Positions 1-11,304 of a stretch of 64,000 bases of DNA are shown here, piece by piece. Below the pieces are notes generated by a model. The model searched no databases, was not told the origin of the DNA, and saw nothing but the letters and a program-made list of their open reading frames with translations. The first letter of the stretch is position 1; each line of letters begins with the position of its first letter. The stretch comes from Orobanche coerulescens (Eukaryota > Streptophyta > Magnoliopsida > Lamiales > Orobanchaceae). The stretch is from the NCBI GenBank assembly GCA_033398695.1, contig CM065818.1, positions 81,030,092 to 81,094,091 on the forward strand, read 5' to 3'. Both the position numbers and the translations under genes were made by a program.

Positions 1-1426
1 GACTCAAGGCGTCGGCGACAACGTTCGCCTTGCCCGGGTGGTAGAGAATCTCGATATCATAATCTTTGATTAATTCCAACCACCGTCTCTGACGCATATT
101 TAACTCCTTCTGAGTAAATATATACTTTAAGCTCTTATGATCGGTGAATATCTGACAGGTAACGCCATAAAGATAATGACGCCAAATTTTCAAAGCGAAC
201 ACCACGGCTGCTAGTTCCAGGTCGTGGGTCGGATAATTAACCTCGTAAGGTCTCAATTGTCGTGAAGCATAGGCAATAACCTTCCCGTTCTGCATGAGTA
301 CACATCCGAGACCCTGTCCGGACGCATCACTATAAACCACAAATCCTTCCGTCCCCTGCGGTAAGGAGAGTACAGGTGCTGACATTAAGCGGCTCTTGAG
401 TTCCTCAAAACTCCGTTGACACGCGTCGGACCACGTGTATTTCTTATCCTTCCGCAAAAGGTTCGTTAAGGGTTGAGCGATTCTAGAAAATCCTTCCACA
501 AACCGCCGATAATAACCCGCTAATCCGAGAAAACTTCGGATTTCCTTAACGTTCTTCGGAGGTAGCCAATCCCGAATAGCCTCTGTCTTCTGAGGATCGA
601 CACGAACTCCGTCTGATGAAATTACATGTCCGAGAAAAGTCACTTCGGACATCCAGAACTCACACTTGGAAAACTTCCCAAAAAGTTGTTCTCGTCTCAA
701 CACATCGAGTACTTGATGAAGGTGAAACTCGTGTTCCTCCCGGTCACGAGAATAAATCAAAATGTCATCGATGAATACAACAACAAACCGATCTAAAAAG
801 TCGATGAAGACCCGATTCATTAACTCCATGAATACCGCAGGTGCATTAGTCAATCCGAACGGCATAACCACAAACTCATAATGACCATAGCGTGTTCGAA
901 ACGCCGTCCTCGCGATATCCGACTCTCGAATCCGCAACTGATGATATCCAGATCTTAAGTCGATCTTGGAAAATACTGAAGCTCCCTGAAGTTGATCTAA
1001 GAGATCATCAATACGGGGTAAGGGATACTTGTTCTTGATCGTCACCCTGTTCAACTCCCGATAATCAATACATAAGCGGAATGAACCATCCTTCTTCTTG
1101 ACAAACAACACTGGTGCTCCCCACGGGGACGCACTCGGTCGGATATAACCTTTCTCGAACAACTCCTCAAGTTGGTTCTTTAATTCCTGCATTTCGGTCG
1201 GGGCCATCCGGTACGGTGCCTTCGATATCGGGGACGTACCAGGCTCCAACTCAATCGTGAATTCCACATCCCTCGGTGGAGGTAAACCAGGTAACTCGTC
1301 TGGAAAAACATCGGCATATTCCCTCACCACCGGAATATCCGTTAACTTTACTGATGATTTCTCGGTTTTGGCCATATAGCACCAATAACCGACACATCCC
1401 TGATTGAGTAATCTTACTGCTTTCAT
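1..1426 (-). CDS. Tekay copy A pol: reverse transcriptase and RNase H (partial, open to the edge)
   Basis: Read from the Met codon at 1424-1426, the minus-strand frame is open all the way to position 1. It contains the RT palm with the active-site box FIDD near position 770 and the RNase H start with YSDASG near 320-340. Copy B has one base fewer in an A-run near 8118 and loses the frame there, whereas copy A keeps it, so copy A holds the better RT-RNase H. Integrase would follow beyond the left edge. The join with the protease above it is broken by a short replaced segment at about 1442-1450, where copy A has 8 bases and copy B has 12 carrying two CAG and one CCGG site. In the family this enzyme copies genomic RNA into cDNA inside the virus-like particle. 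Confidence 0.88.
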   Translation of the reverse strand, partial: MKAVRLLNQGCVGYWCYMAKTEKSSVKLTDIPVVREYADVFPDELPGLPPPRDVEFTIELEPGTSPISKAPYRMAPTEMQELKNQLEELFEKGYIRPSASPWGAPVLFVKKKDGSFRLCIDYRELNRVTIKNKYPLPRIDDLLDQLQGASVFSKIDLRSGYHQLRIRESDIARTAFRTRYGHYEFVVMPFGLTNAPAVFMELMNRVFIDFLDRFVVVFIDDILIYSRDREEHEFHLHQVLDVLRREQLFGKFSKCEFWMSEVTFLGHVISSDGVRVDPQKTEAIRDWLPPKNVKEIRSFLGLAGYYRRFVEGFSRIAQPLTNLLRKDKKYTWSDACQRSFEELKSRLMSAPVLSLPQGTEGFVVYSDASGQGLGCVLMQNGKVIAYASRQLRPYEVNYPTHDLELAAVVFALKIWRHYLYGVTCQIFTDHKSLKYIFTQKELNMRQRRWLELIKDYDIEILYHPGKANVVADALS

Positions 1427-1860
1427 CAAATTAATGACTTTACTGTAAATGGATTACCTCCCTGAAACACACATTCAACTCCATCGTCTGAAATGATAGT
1501 GACCAAACGCTTTCGGACACTAATGATGGCATCATGACGATCCATCCAATCAATGCCCAAGATGATGTCGTCCCTCGGCAAATCTACCACGATTAGGTCC
1601 GCTGGCCATACACGACCATGAAACTGAATCGGACAATTCTGAATCTCACGATTACCGATAATTCGTCTACCATCAGGTAGGCCAATGACATAAGGCTCAC
1701 AACTAGTAGCACTACCCAGACGTAGTCTACTCAAACATGACTCGGAAATGAATGAATGAGATGCACCAGTATCAAAAAGGGTACACACAGGTTGACATAG
1801 AATATCGAGTGTACCTGAGATCATTCGGGCCTCGGGATCATCGGTCTTCTTCATCTCATA
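1426..1860 (-). pseudogene. Tekay copy A aspartic protease fragment
   Basis: The minus-strand frame carries the retropepsin active-site motif DTGASHSFIS followed by the flap and ILG region (GRRIIG, DDIILGIDW). This protease cuts the Gag-Pol precursor. The visible segment is about 140 residues, a normal size for the domain. Its frame runs into the RT region in copy B except for indels; in copy A the link to RT is lost at about 1442-1450. It is 97-99% like the copy B protease by eye. Confidence 0.8.
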
Positions 1861-2520
1861 AATTCGGGGCTTTCCGCCCCCAACCGGACGCTCCTGTCGA
1901 TAGCTCTTAGCTCGCCTTTAGCTCATGTCGTCTTAAACGACGCCGACCGAGTGGCCTGATTCGCACCGCCCGAATGACTCAGGGCTTGAGATGACGCCGG
2001 AGTGGGTTTAGAGTCCCTACGGCAAAAATGGGCCCTATGCCCGGCAATCCCTGATTGTGGCACGTGATGATCGCCGGACATTTGGTCTGAAATGACCTGT
2101 TCCTCACGCTGAAACAGTGATGGCCGAATCGGCCGCCGCGATCGAGATTCCGCGGGTTTAGACGCCGTGGGAGGTCGCTCGAAAAAGTAGAGCCCGCCCG
2201 CGGTTTCTTGAAAGTGGCACGACTCCCGCCGACCGATTACGGTTCTTGGACCTCTTGCTAGGCGATGAGGGTTGCCGCTTAGCAATTTCCTTAGCCGTAA
2301 GCTCGTAAGTGAGAGCTTTCTCAATGAACTCGGCAGTGGCACGGTTATGATTAAGCAATCGAAGTCTCATACGGGGTTTCACCTCTTCTTTGAAATACTT
2401 GATCTTGTCCGCTTCGAGTGAATGATAGATGAGGCGAACGGAAGAAGTTCTGAAATTTTTCGGCGATGGCGAGAACATCATCATCCGCCGAAAGGTCGGG
2501 AGTGAGTAATTCGACAACTT
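1861..2520 (-). pseudogene. Tekay copy A gag C-terminal part, heavily frameshifted
   Basis: This stretch aligns with the copy B gag tail and zinc knuckle (9540-10190) but carries many one- and two-base differences. Almost all lie where copy B has CAG, CTG or CC(T)GG, and copy A shows CG, TCG or a lost base. The reading frame therefore changes several times and no knuckle can be translated. The pattern looks like consensus error rather than ordinary decay; see findings. Confidence 0.7.
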
Positions 2521-3149
2521 GGCCTCCTAAGTGGGGCCGGATAGTACCTCTCCATCATGAGAGTCTTGAATCGATCCCAAGTACATGTTCCGTCTGTGGG
2601 CTTCAACGATAACCACCATGAATGAGCGCTCTTACCGAGATAGTAAGCCGCAACTGAAACTTTATGCCCTTCGGGGCAATCCACCATAGCAAATAACTTC
2701 TCAAAATGCTCAAGCCAATGAACAATATCCGCCGGCTCAGATGAGCCCTCAAAAGTAGGTGGTCGCTGGCGAGAGATATCGCTAATGATATTGCTTACAC
2801 CCCTCTCTTGCCTCTGAGGTGGCGGCGGAGGAGCCTGCTGATTTTGATTGACGGAGTTATGCATCGTCTCCATCAACTGAGCCATCTGGGTCATTTGGGC
2901 CATCATGCCCTGCATAAATGCGAGTGGGTCAACCCGGACACCCTCTGACTGAGCCGTGTCCCGGGTACGACTCCCCGACAGTGAATGATCGCGTCCAGGT
3001 GAATGAGTGGCAGCATCACTGCTCGATGAGTTAGCATTATTCCTGGCATTTGCACGTGTATTCGCACGAGTTCTCGGGATTCGGCCCGCTCCACGGCCTC
3101 GTCCTCCACGTCCTCTGCCAGCCCTTTCCATACTGAAGTGGAAAGTCAT
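2481..3149 (-). pseudogene. Tekay copy A gag, N-terminal and core part
   Basis: The start at 3149 is the same Met as in copy B (10830). The first 60 residues are Arg/Gly-rich (repeated GRGG), followed by a Met/Gln-rich stretch, a proline run, and the retrotransposon-gag core with YYLGKSAHSWW and the MERYYPAPLR end. Gag forms the particle and binds RNA. Unlike copy B, copy A reads through position 2951 without a stop. The frame breaks at about 2525, where a C present in copy B (CCTCCCTAAG) is missing. Confidence 0.82.
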
Positions 3150-3604
3150 ATGATGATTATATATCTCGCATGAGTATCACATTATGATTATATTATGAAA
3201 TGATGAAAATGAGCATACGCGCTCAAATACAGCGATTACATGAATGATTAGTTGACGTGACATGATTATCTGATGAAGTTACTGAAATGATTATCTTGAA
3301 TGAGTTACAAGATTAATGATTCGATCTTCCTGATCAACAACTGAACAATGAAATGAATTGACTGATCAATGAGTTAACCTGACCATTCCGGCCAAAATGA
3401 CAATGATGATTGAGGATTGTTAATCGATGAATTATGAATGAATGATTAATGCGAAATTATACCATGGCATTAGAAATCTTACGATTCTTGTCCGATTGGC
3501 TCGGCATTTGCACAGGTCACACGTGACGCGAAAGTCCAATGATACTAGTCCGATGACGATGATTTCAAATGAGACATGACTTGGAGGGTAGTATTCAAAA
3601 CCAC
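3150..3604 (-). other. Tekay copy A untranslated leader
   Basis: A 455-bp stretch between gag start and the primer-binding site, rich in ATGA/TGAT repeats and AT. No coding potential is seen. The same leader lies at 10831-11288 in copy B. It would hold the packaging and dimerisation signals of the genomic RNA. Confidence 0.65.
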
Positions 3605-3616
3605 GCTCCGATACCA
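3605..3616 (-). promoter_or_regulatory. Primer-binding site (initiator tRNA-Met type), Tekay copy A
   Basis: On the minus strand this reads TGGTATCGGAGC, four bases from the LTR end at 3621. It matches the initiator tRNA-Met primer site used by most plant LTR elements, apart from a G where A is usual. Confidence 0.88.
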
Positions 3617-3620
3617 ACTC

Positions 3621-6079
3621 TGTAACACCCCAAACTAGGCGGATATTACAGTGTCGTGGACCCCCGACTGGGACCCACCAGTTAGATGAAAATGAATGAA
3701 TTATACAGGTAAATGTAGTACCGAACCACATTACAACATCAATTACTCCGATGAGGAGTTTTATACAACACACCCAGGATTAAATAGAATACATGTGTAT
3801 TTTATGTGACGATAAAATACACAACACTGAATGAAATGAGTATTCAAACGGAATGTCTGCAGCGGAATAAATAAAGGAAACATAAATGAGAATAAATGAT
3901 CGAAGACTTGGGCCCCTACTAGTATCACTGACTCTCGCCGTCACCGTGCTCTCCCGTGCCTTAACCTTGCCATGACTAAAAGCAGATCCCAACGGGCCGG
4001 GCCATACGTAACAACAATCCTCAAGGGTTGAAAATACACAATCATGATATATCTGGAATTATGATTTATCCTGTCGAAACATACGCAATCAAACATGTTA
4101 TATGAATCAACTATCAGTATGGCTCAAAGGAATGGCGCCACACTACGCCCGGGATGGAAATGTGTCCGTGCACAAGCCACCAACGATCAATACACGTGTG
4201 GTCTTGTACCTAATCAGTCTCACGAAGCCATCAACTCGTGTGCACAGTCCAATGTGAGGCCACCAACCAACACACGACTATAATGTGCCCGACATGAAAA
4301 TCCTACACATACCAACCGGCACGCCAGTATGACCCGGAATGCCACAATATGACAAAAGTGACAACGAAAATGAATAATGACTCACCAAGATTAAATGATG
4401 GTGAAATGAATGATAGCTCAATGAAATGATCGGAACTGTCGTTCCTTATGACTGAGGTGATTAATTGACAATGACAAGTTTTGATACGGTAAATACAGTG
4501 ATGAATGAGTTATGATTATGAATGAACAACAACAAAAAGAATGAATATCCTTTTAACCGAGTAAGAATTAACTTACACAATACCGATGATAATGTCCTTC
4601 CACGAACAACGTCCTAAATGAAATGTCGGTCGCTCGAACAACCTTGAACAATAATAGTTACCAACAACCGATCAAAACATGAATCAAATACGATCATAAC
4701 CGACCCAAACGTCGATACAACAATATCCGAACTCGTAGATGAACTCTAACGAAAACATTGAGATACCCGTTGGTTAAAACCAAACCCGAATTATCGAACC
4801 AACTCCAACATGATTGATTCAAACCAGCAAAACATTATCAATGACATCAATAATCTCATAGAAGTCCACAATTCAAGTTTATACTAACGACAATCGGAAA
4901 TCCTCAAAATAACCGAAGTCAACCCCTAGGGTTCTTGAAATAATTCCGAAAATAACCATTAAATCGGTAGGAATATATTTATCCACGCTAGATAATCCAT
5001 AACTAACATATTCCAATGATAATCCAAGCTTACACAAAGAAATCGGAAGGAAAACCCAAAAATCCGAAATTCTAGATCCAAGAGATTAATACCTTTGATT
5101 CAATGTGATGAAGATGATGAAATGATGATCAATCCGAAAGATGAGCTTGAAGATGATGATTGATGATTACACCTCGAAAAATCCTCTCTAAATCGCTTGA
5201 AATCGCCCAAAACTACCGAAGGAATGATATGAGATGAGTAAATGACGAAGTCTGACTAACTGTCCAATTTATAGTCAGTCCAGGTTAGCGTGCGCTAGCC
5301 CTTGTGCGTAGCGTGTGCTAACGAGTAATTTGGGTAGTCCAGTACCCACTGTCCGAACACGGTAGCGCGCGCTACGTACCTTCTTGTAGCGTGCGCTACG
5401 GCCATACTACTAGCGTGCGCTAAGATCCATTATTAGCGTGCGCTATCGAAATATTGATGCCCGATCGGAGTCCGTAAAACTGTCGCCCTCGATCGACTTT
5501 GATAGCGTGCGCTACAACCATTGTTTAGCGTGCGCTAATATATCGATTGCGTACGCTAACAACAATACATAGCGTGCGCTATGAATAAATCGATGCGATC
5601 CAAAGAGCCACCGGACTCAACTCGATCCGTCCCTAGCGCGCTACTCCACACATATAGCGTGCGCTACTACAACCCCGTTAGCGCGCGCTACTTACCACTC
5701 GTAGCGTGCGCTACCTATAACTCACCATCCGGTGCCCAAAGGGTTCCGGCTGGTAACCTTAGCGTGCGCTAAAGCCGAGTGGTAGCGTGCGCTACCTATA
5801 CCCAATTAGCGTACGCTAAAGGAGTATGTAGCGTGCGCTACTCCTCACGCATACCGCAACGAGAATGACACCGATGATAAACACGGCGAAACTCCAATCA
5901 GATTAGTGATGAATGACGATTGATACACGATACGATTACTCTGAATGATGAATACCATGACTGAATATGAGTGACAAATGATCAATAATGAATGAAATTA
6001 CTGAGTACCAATTACTGAATGATAAATACTGAATGATAATTACTGAGTGATAATTACTGAATTACAACTGGGTATTACA
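3621..6079 (-). repeat. Tekay LTR, shared by copies A and B (2459 bp)
   Basis: On the plus strand it opens TGTAACACCCC and closes GGTATTACA, so it has the inverted ends TGTAA/TTACA. A primer-binding site lies outside one end (3605-3616) and a polypurine tract outside the other (6080-6092), so it works as 5' LTR for copy A and 3' LTR for copy B. It is nearly identical to 11305-13766 except for patches of differences at CAG/CTG/CCGG sites near 3680-3990 and 5465-5760. Short ORFs inside are not conserved proteins. Confidence 0.92.
5287..5845. repeat. Cluster of about 18 TAGCGTGCGCTA 12-mers in Tekay LTR
   Basis: The near-palindrome TAGCGTGCGCTA (and variants TAGCGCGCGCTA and TAGCGTACGCTA) recurs about 18 times, every 20-60 bp, separated by unrelated spacers. 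The two half sites TAGCG/CGCTA are inverted. The spacers differ, so this is not a simple tandem repeat. The same motif fills 12969-13520 and the LARD LTRs. Confidence 0.9.
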
Positions 6080-6092
6080 TACACCCCCCCTT
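6080..6092 (-). promoter_or_regulatory. Polypurine tract, Tekay copy B
   Basis: On the minus strand this reads AAGGGGGGGTGTA directly before the LTR end. It is the expected plus-strand DNA primer and fixes the orientation of the element and the LTR boundary. Confidence 0.85.
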
Positions 6093-6113
6093 AAAAGAGT
6101 TTCGTCCCCGAAA

Positions 6114-7286
6114 CTAAGGGTCAAACAACTCGGGATAACTCTCCCGCATACTATCCTCGGTTTCCCAAGTAGCCTCTTCGACTCCGTGTCTAGACCACTG
6201 AATTTTAACCAAAGGAATCGTCTTATTCCTCAACTGCTTGATTCGCCGCTCTAAAACTCGTATAGGACGTTCCTCATATGAATGATCGTCAGCGATCTCG
6301 ATTTCGTCGAACTGAAGTATGTGACTCGGATCGGCAACATACTTCCGCAACTGAGAGACGTGAAACACATTATGAATTCGGCTCAGCGCCGGAGGTAAAG
6401 CCAATCGATAAGCTAACTCTCCTACTCGATCCAAAATCTCAAACGGTCCGATGAATCTCGGACTCAACTTTCCCCTCTTCCCAAAACGGAAGATACCACG
6501 ACTCGGGGATACCTTGACCAACACATGGTCACCAGCCTCAAACTCTAATGGTCGACGACGGTTATCTGTGTATGATTTCTGTCGACTCTGAGCGGTCAAC
6601 AAACGACTTCTGATCAAAGCTACCTTCTCACGGGCGGCTATAAGCATATCGGGCTCGGTGCCGATTGATTCTGATAAGTCGTCCCAACACAACGGAGATA
6701 GACAACGACGACCATACAAGGCCTCGTAAGGTGCCATCTTGATCGAAGCATGCCAACTATTATTATACGTGAACTCGATCAATGGTAGTTGGGCTTCCCA
6801 ATCGTCTTTCCAATCGAGGACGCATGCCCTCAACATGTCCTCCAATGTCTGAATGGTCCTCTCTGATTGTCCGTCGGACTGAGGATGAAAAGCGGTACTG
6901 AGGTTAAGCTGAGTTCCCATAGCACGATGAACTGATTTCCAAAAATGCGACACAAACCGTCCGTCACGATCGGAAACGATACTTTTAGGAGTACTGCAGC
7001 GATCGACTATCTCTTTGATGAACAGTTGAGCAAGTCTCTCGGGACCCCACGTTTCCTTGATCTCAAGGAAATGAGCTGATTTAGTTAAGCGGTCCACGAT
7101 CACCCAGATCGTATTCATGCCACGACGACTCGTCGGCAAACTCGTGATGAAATCCATAGAAATGTCTTCCCACTTCCACTCGGGAATAGGAAGGGGTTTC
7201 AAAGATACCCGCCGTCGCCGATGTTCAATCTTAACTTGTTGATGAGTTAAGCATCTCGAAACAAATTCTGCGACTTCTCGCTTCAT
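6114..7286 (-). CDS. Tekay copy B integrase core and chromodomain
   Basis: The 390-residue frame begins in the second half of the zinc-binding region and holds the catalytic triad: D45 (MDFITSLP), D106 (IVSDRD) and E142 (HPQSDGQSER). The GPFEIL beta-rich segment follows. Residues about 337-390 form a chromodomain-like end with VKIQWSRHG and EEATWE, which in chromoviruses reads histone marks and steers insertion into heterochromatin. The Met used is an internal start: one extra T near 7305 splits this frame from the zinc-binding N terminus. Where the second Cys pair of the zinc finger should be complete, the copy reads CLTHQQ, so a zinc ligand is missing. Confidence 0.88.
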   Translation of the reverse strand: MKREVAEFVSRCLTHQQVKIEHRRRRVSLKPLPIPEWKWEDISMDFITSLPTSRRGMNTIWVIVDRLTKSAHFLEIKETWGPERLAQLFIKEIVDRCSTPKSIVSDRDGRFVSHFWKSVHRAMGTQLNLSTAFHPQSDGQSERTIQTLEDMLRACVLDWKDDWEAQLPLIEFTYNNSWHASIKMAPYEALYGRRCLSPLCWDDLSESIGTEPDMLIAAREKVALIRSRLLTAQSRQKSYTDNRRRPLEFEAGDHVLVKVSPSRGIFRFGKRGKLSPRFIGPFEILDRVGELAYRLALPPALSRIHNVFHVSQLRKYVADPSHILQFDEIEIADDHSYEERPIRVLERRIKQLRNKTIPLVKIQWSRHGVEEATWETEDSMRESYPELFDP

Positions 7287-7287
7287 A

Positions 7288-7596
7288 TTACTCCACCAAG
7301 TAATTTTGTTTCAAGTCCTTGTACATCTTGATAGACCCGGATGCCTGAGAATAAGGGGTAGCATGAGCTTCTTCCAAAATCGAGTTTTTCAACTCGTCAT
7401 TCGCCGGTACGCACAACCGATTCTTAAACCTCAAAAGTCCATTCTCGTGGACCATAAATCCAGGGGCTTTCCCCTGAGCCACATCCTCTCGGATGCGCAA
7501 CAATGATGGGTCCGAACTCTGATTCTCTCGGATTTCCTCCTCGAGTGACGATGAAATTTCTAACATACGAGCCGCCCGAACTCGCCGAAGCTGCAC
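7288..7596 (-). pseudogene. Tekay copy B RNase H tail and integrase zinc-finger N terminus
   Basis: The frame holds the linker after RNase H and the first half of the integrase HHCC finger (EAHATPYS). The second His is absent (YSQASGS). It ends at a TAA one base out of register with the integrase core. Copy A is not present here for comparison, so error and mutation cannot be told apart. Confidence 0.72.
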
Positions 7597-8119
7597 TCGA
7601 TCTCGGTTCTAAGGAATTCTCAAGCTCCTTCCGAATCGTTAAACGGGCAAGCATATGCTCTGAACGGACTTACGACTCAAGGCGTCGGCGACAACGTTCG
7701 CCTTGCCCGGTGGTAGAGAATCTCGATATCATAATCTTTGATTAATTCCAACCACTGCCTCTCGACGCATATTTAACTCCTTCCGAGTAAATATATACTT
7801 TAAGCTCTTATGATCGGTGAATATCTCGATGTAACGCCATAAAGATAATGACGCCGAATTTTCAAAGCGAACACCACGTGCTAGTTCCAGTCGTGGGTCG
7901 GATAATTAACCTCGTAAGGTCTCAATCCGTGAAGCATAGGCAATAACCTTCCCGCTCGCATGAGTACACATCCGAGACCCCGTCCGACGCATCACTATAA
8001 ACCACAAATCCTTCCGCCTCGCGGTAAGGAGAGTACAGTGCTGACATTAAGCGGCTCTTGAGTTCCTCAAAACTCCGTTGACACGCGTCGGACCACGTGT
8101 ATTTCTTATCCTTCCGCAA
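7597..8119 (-). pseudogene. Tekay copy B RNase H, multiply frameshifted
   Basis: It aligns to 1-445 of copy A, where the same stretch is one open frame. Copy B shows about a dozen small losses or changes, nearly all at sites that read CAG, CTG or CCGG in copy A, so only fragments such as YSDAS near 7990-8010 translate. Confidence 0.75.
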
Positions 8120-9300
8120 AGGTTCGTTAAGGGTTGAGCGATTCTAGAAAATCCTTCCACAAACCGCCGATAATAACCCGCTAATCCGAGAAAACTTCGG
8201 ATTTCCTTAACGTTCTTCGGAGGTAGCCAATCCCGAATAGCCTCTGTCTTCTGAGGATCGACACGAACTCCGTCTGATGAAATTACATGTCCGAGAAAAG
8301 TCACTTCGTACATCCAGAACTCACACTTGGAAAACTTCCCAAAAAGTTGTTCTCGTCTCAACACATCGAGTACTTGATGAAGGTGAAACTCGTGTTCCTC
8401 CCGGTCACGAGAATAAATCAAAATGTCATCGATGAATACAACAACAAACCGATCTAAAAAGTCGATGAAGACCCGATTCATTAACTCCATGAATACCGCA
8501 GGTGCATTAGTCAATCCGAACGGCATAACCACAAACTCATAATGACCATAGCGTGTTCGAAACGCCGTCCTCGCGATATTCGACTCTCGAATCCGCAACT
8601 GATGATATCCAGATCTTAAGTCGATCTTGGAAAATACTGAAGCTCCCTGAAGTTGATCTAAGAGATCATCAATATGGGGTAAGGGATACTTGTTCTTGAT
8701 CGTCACCCTGTTCAACTCCCGATAATCAATACATAAGCGGAATGAACCATCCTTCTTCTTGACAAACAACACTGGTGCTCCCCACGGGGACGCACTCGGT
8801 CGGATATAACCTTTCTCGAAAAACTCCTCAAGTTGGTTCTTTAATTCCTGCATTTCGGTCGGGGCCATCCGGTACGGTGCCTTCGATATCGGGGACGTAC
8901 CAGGCTCCAACTCAATCGTGAATTCCACATCCCTCGGTGGAGGTAAACCAGGTAACTCGTCTGGAAAAACATCGGCATATTCCCTCACCACCGGAATATC
9001 CGTTAACATTACTGATGATTTCTCGGTTTTGGCCATATAGCACCAATAACCGACACATCCCTGATTGAGTAATCTTACTGCTTTCATCAAATTAATGACT
9101 TTACCAGAACAGCCGGGATTACCTCCCTGAAACACACATTCAACTCCATCGTCTGAAATGATAGTGACCAAACGCTTTCGGACACTAGTGATGGCATCAT
9201 GACGATCCATCCAATCAATGCCAAGATGATGTCGTCCCTCGGCAAATCTACCACGATTAGGTCCGCTGGCCATACACGACCATGAAACTGAATCGGACAA
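8047..9300 (-). pseudogene. Tekay copy B reverse transcriptase
   Basis: The true coding part starts at about residue 26 ([11 protein letters not shown], end of protease) and runs through RT: the [10 protein letters not shown] finger, [10 protein letters not shown] with the first catalytic Asp, MPFGLTNAP, and FIDD at residues 289-292. The frame is lost after [10 protein letters not shown] because of a one-base shortfall in an A-run near 8118. The first 25 residues are out-of-frame protease sequence, created by a missing C near 9222. Confidence 0.85.
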
Positions 9301-9610
9301 TTCTGAATCTCACGATTACCGATAATTCGTCTACCATCAGGTAGGCCAATGACATAAGGCTCACAACTAGTAGCACTACCCAGACGTAGTCTACTCAGAC
9401 ATGACTCGGAAATGAATGAATGAGATGCACCAGTATCAAAAAGGGTACACACAGGTTGAGATAGAATATCGAGTGTACCTGAGATCATTCGGGCCTCGGG
9501 ATCATCGGTCTTCTTCATCTCATAAATTCGGGGCTTTCCGGCCCCCGAACCGGACGCTCCCGTCTGATAGCTCTTGGCTCCGCCTTTAGCTCCTGTCGTC
9601 TTGAACGACG
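9087..9610 (-). pseudogene. Tekay copy B aspartic protease
   Basis: Contains DTGASHSFIS and the DDIIL strand. A one-base deletion near 9222 (CC in copy B, CCC in copy A) moves the end of the domain into the RT frame. Upstream the same frame reads a low-complexity Gag-Pol linker (about 9530-9620). Confidence 0.8.
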
Positions 9611-9702
9611 CTGACTGAGTGGCCTGATTCTGCACCGCTGAATGACATGGGGCTTGAGATGACGCCGGAGTGGGTTTAGAGTCCCTACGGCAAAAATGGG
9701 CC

Positions 9703-10830
9703 CTATGCCCAGCAATCCTGATTGTGGCACGTGATGCATCGCGGACATTTGGTGCTGAAATGACCCTGTTCCTCACAGTTGAAACAGGTGATGGCCGAAC
9801 TGGCCGCTCGCGACTGAGATTCCGCGGGTTTAGACGCCGTGGGAGGTCGCTCAGAAAAAGTAGAGCCCGCCCGCGGTTTCTTGAAAGTGGCCTGACTCCC
9901 GTCAGACTGATTACGGTTCTTGGACCTCTTGCTAGCTGATGAGGGTTGCTGCTTAGCAATTTCCTTAGCCGTAAGCTCGTAAGTGAGAGCTTTCTCAATG
10001 AACTCGGCCAGAGTGGCACAGTTATGATTAAGCAACTGAAGTCTCATACGGGGTTTCAGCCTCTTGCTGAAATACTTGATCTTGTCCGCTTCTGAGTGAA
10101 TGATAGATGAGGCGAACGGAAGAAGTTCCTGAAATTTTTCGGCGATGGCGAGAACATCATCATCCGCCGAAAGGTCGGGAGTGAGTAATTCCGACAACTT
10201 GGCCTCCCTAAGTGGGGCCGGATAGTACCTCTCCATCATGAGAGTCTTGAACTGATCCCAAGTACATGTTCCGTCTGTGGGCTTCAACGATAACCACCAT
10301 GAATGAGCGCTCTTACCGAGATAGTAAGCCGCAACTGAAACTTTATGCCCTTCGGGGCAATCCACCATAGCAAATAACTTCTCAAAATGCTCAAGCCAAT
10401 GAACAATATCCGCCGGCTCAGATGAGCCCTCAAAAGTAGGTGGTCGCTGGCGAGAGATATCGCTAATGATATTGCTTACACCCCTCTCTTGCCTCTGAGG
10501 TGGCGGCGGAGGAGCCTGCTGATTTTGATTGACGGAGTTATGCATCGTCTCCATCAACTGAGCCATCTGGGTCATTTGGGCCATCATGCCCTGCATAAAT
10601 GCGAGTGGGTCAACCCGGACACCCTCTGACTAGGCCGTGTCCCGGGTACGACTCCCCAACAGTGAATGATCGTGTCCAGGTGAATGAGTGGCAGCATCAC
10701 TGCTCGATGAGTTAGCATTATTCCTGGCATTTGCACGTGTATTCGCACGAGTTCTCGGGATTCGGCCCGCTCCACGGCCTCGTCCTCCACGTCCTCTGCC
10801 AGCCCTTTCCATACTGAAGTGGAAAGTCAT
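9703..10830 (-). pseudogene. Tekay copy B gag with premature stop
   Basis: Starts at Met 10830 (MTFHFS, then Arg/Gly-rich). A TAG at 10630-10632 stops it after 66 residues; copy A has CAG there. The same frame reopens and carries the gag core (YYLGKSAHSWW), a basic stretch, and one CCHC zinc knuckle (CFNCEEQGHFSTKC, about 9743-9786) that binds RNA. The frame ends at 9703; the protease frame overlaps at 10019-9087 and is out of register. Confidence 0.85.
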
Positions 10831-11288
10831 ATGATGATTATATATCTCGCATGAGTATCACATTATGATTATATTATGAAATGATGAAAATGAGCATACG
10901 CGCTCAAATACAGCGATTACATGAATGATTAGTTGGCGTGACATGATTATCTGATGAAGTTACTGAAATGATTATCTTGAATGAGTTACAAGATTAATGA
11001 TTCGATCTTCCTGATCAACAACTGAACAATGAAATGAATTGACTGATCAATGAGTTAACCTGACCGTCCCGGTCAAAATGACAATGATGATTGAGGATTG
11101 TTAACTGATGAATTATGAATGAATGATTAATGCCAGAAATTATACCATGGCATTAGAAATCTTACAGTTCTTGGTCTGATTGGCTCGGCATTTGCACAGG
11201 TCACACGTGACGCGAAAGTCCAATGATACTAGTCCGATGACGATGATTTCAAATGAGACATGACTTGGAGGGTAGTATTCAAAACCAC
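10831..11288 (-). other. Tekay copy B untranslated leader
   Basis: Equivalent of 3150-3604: AT-rich with many ATGA repeats, no coding potential seen. Confidence 0.65.
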
Positions 11289-11300
11289 GCTCCGATACCA
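11289..11300 (-). promoter_or_regulatory. Primer-binding site, Tekay copy B
   Basis: Minus strand reads TGGTATCGGAGC four bases from the LTR end at 11305, identical to the copy A site. Confidence 0.88.
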
Positions 11301-11304
11301 ACTC

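Noticed and set aside
5287..5845. Possible CRISPR-like array
   Set aside because: Repeats are 12 bp, spacing varies from about 8 to 60 bp, the sequence is a plant LTR and there are no cas genes.
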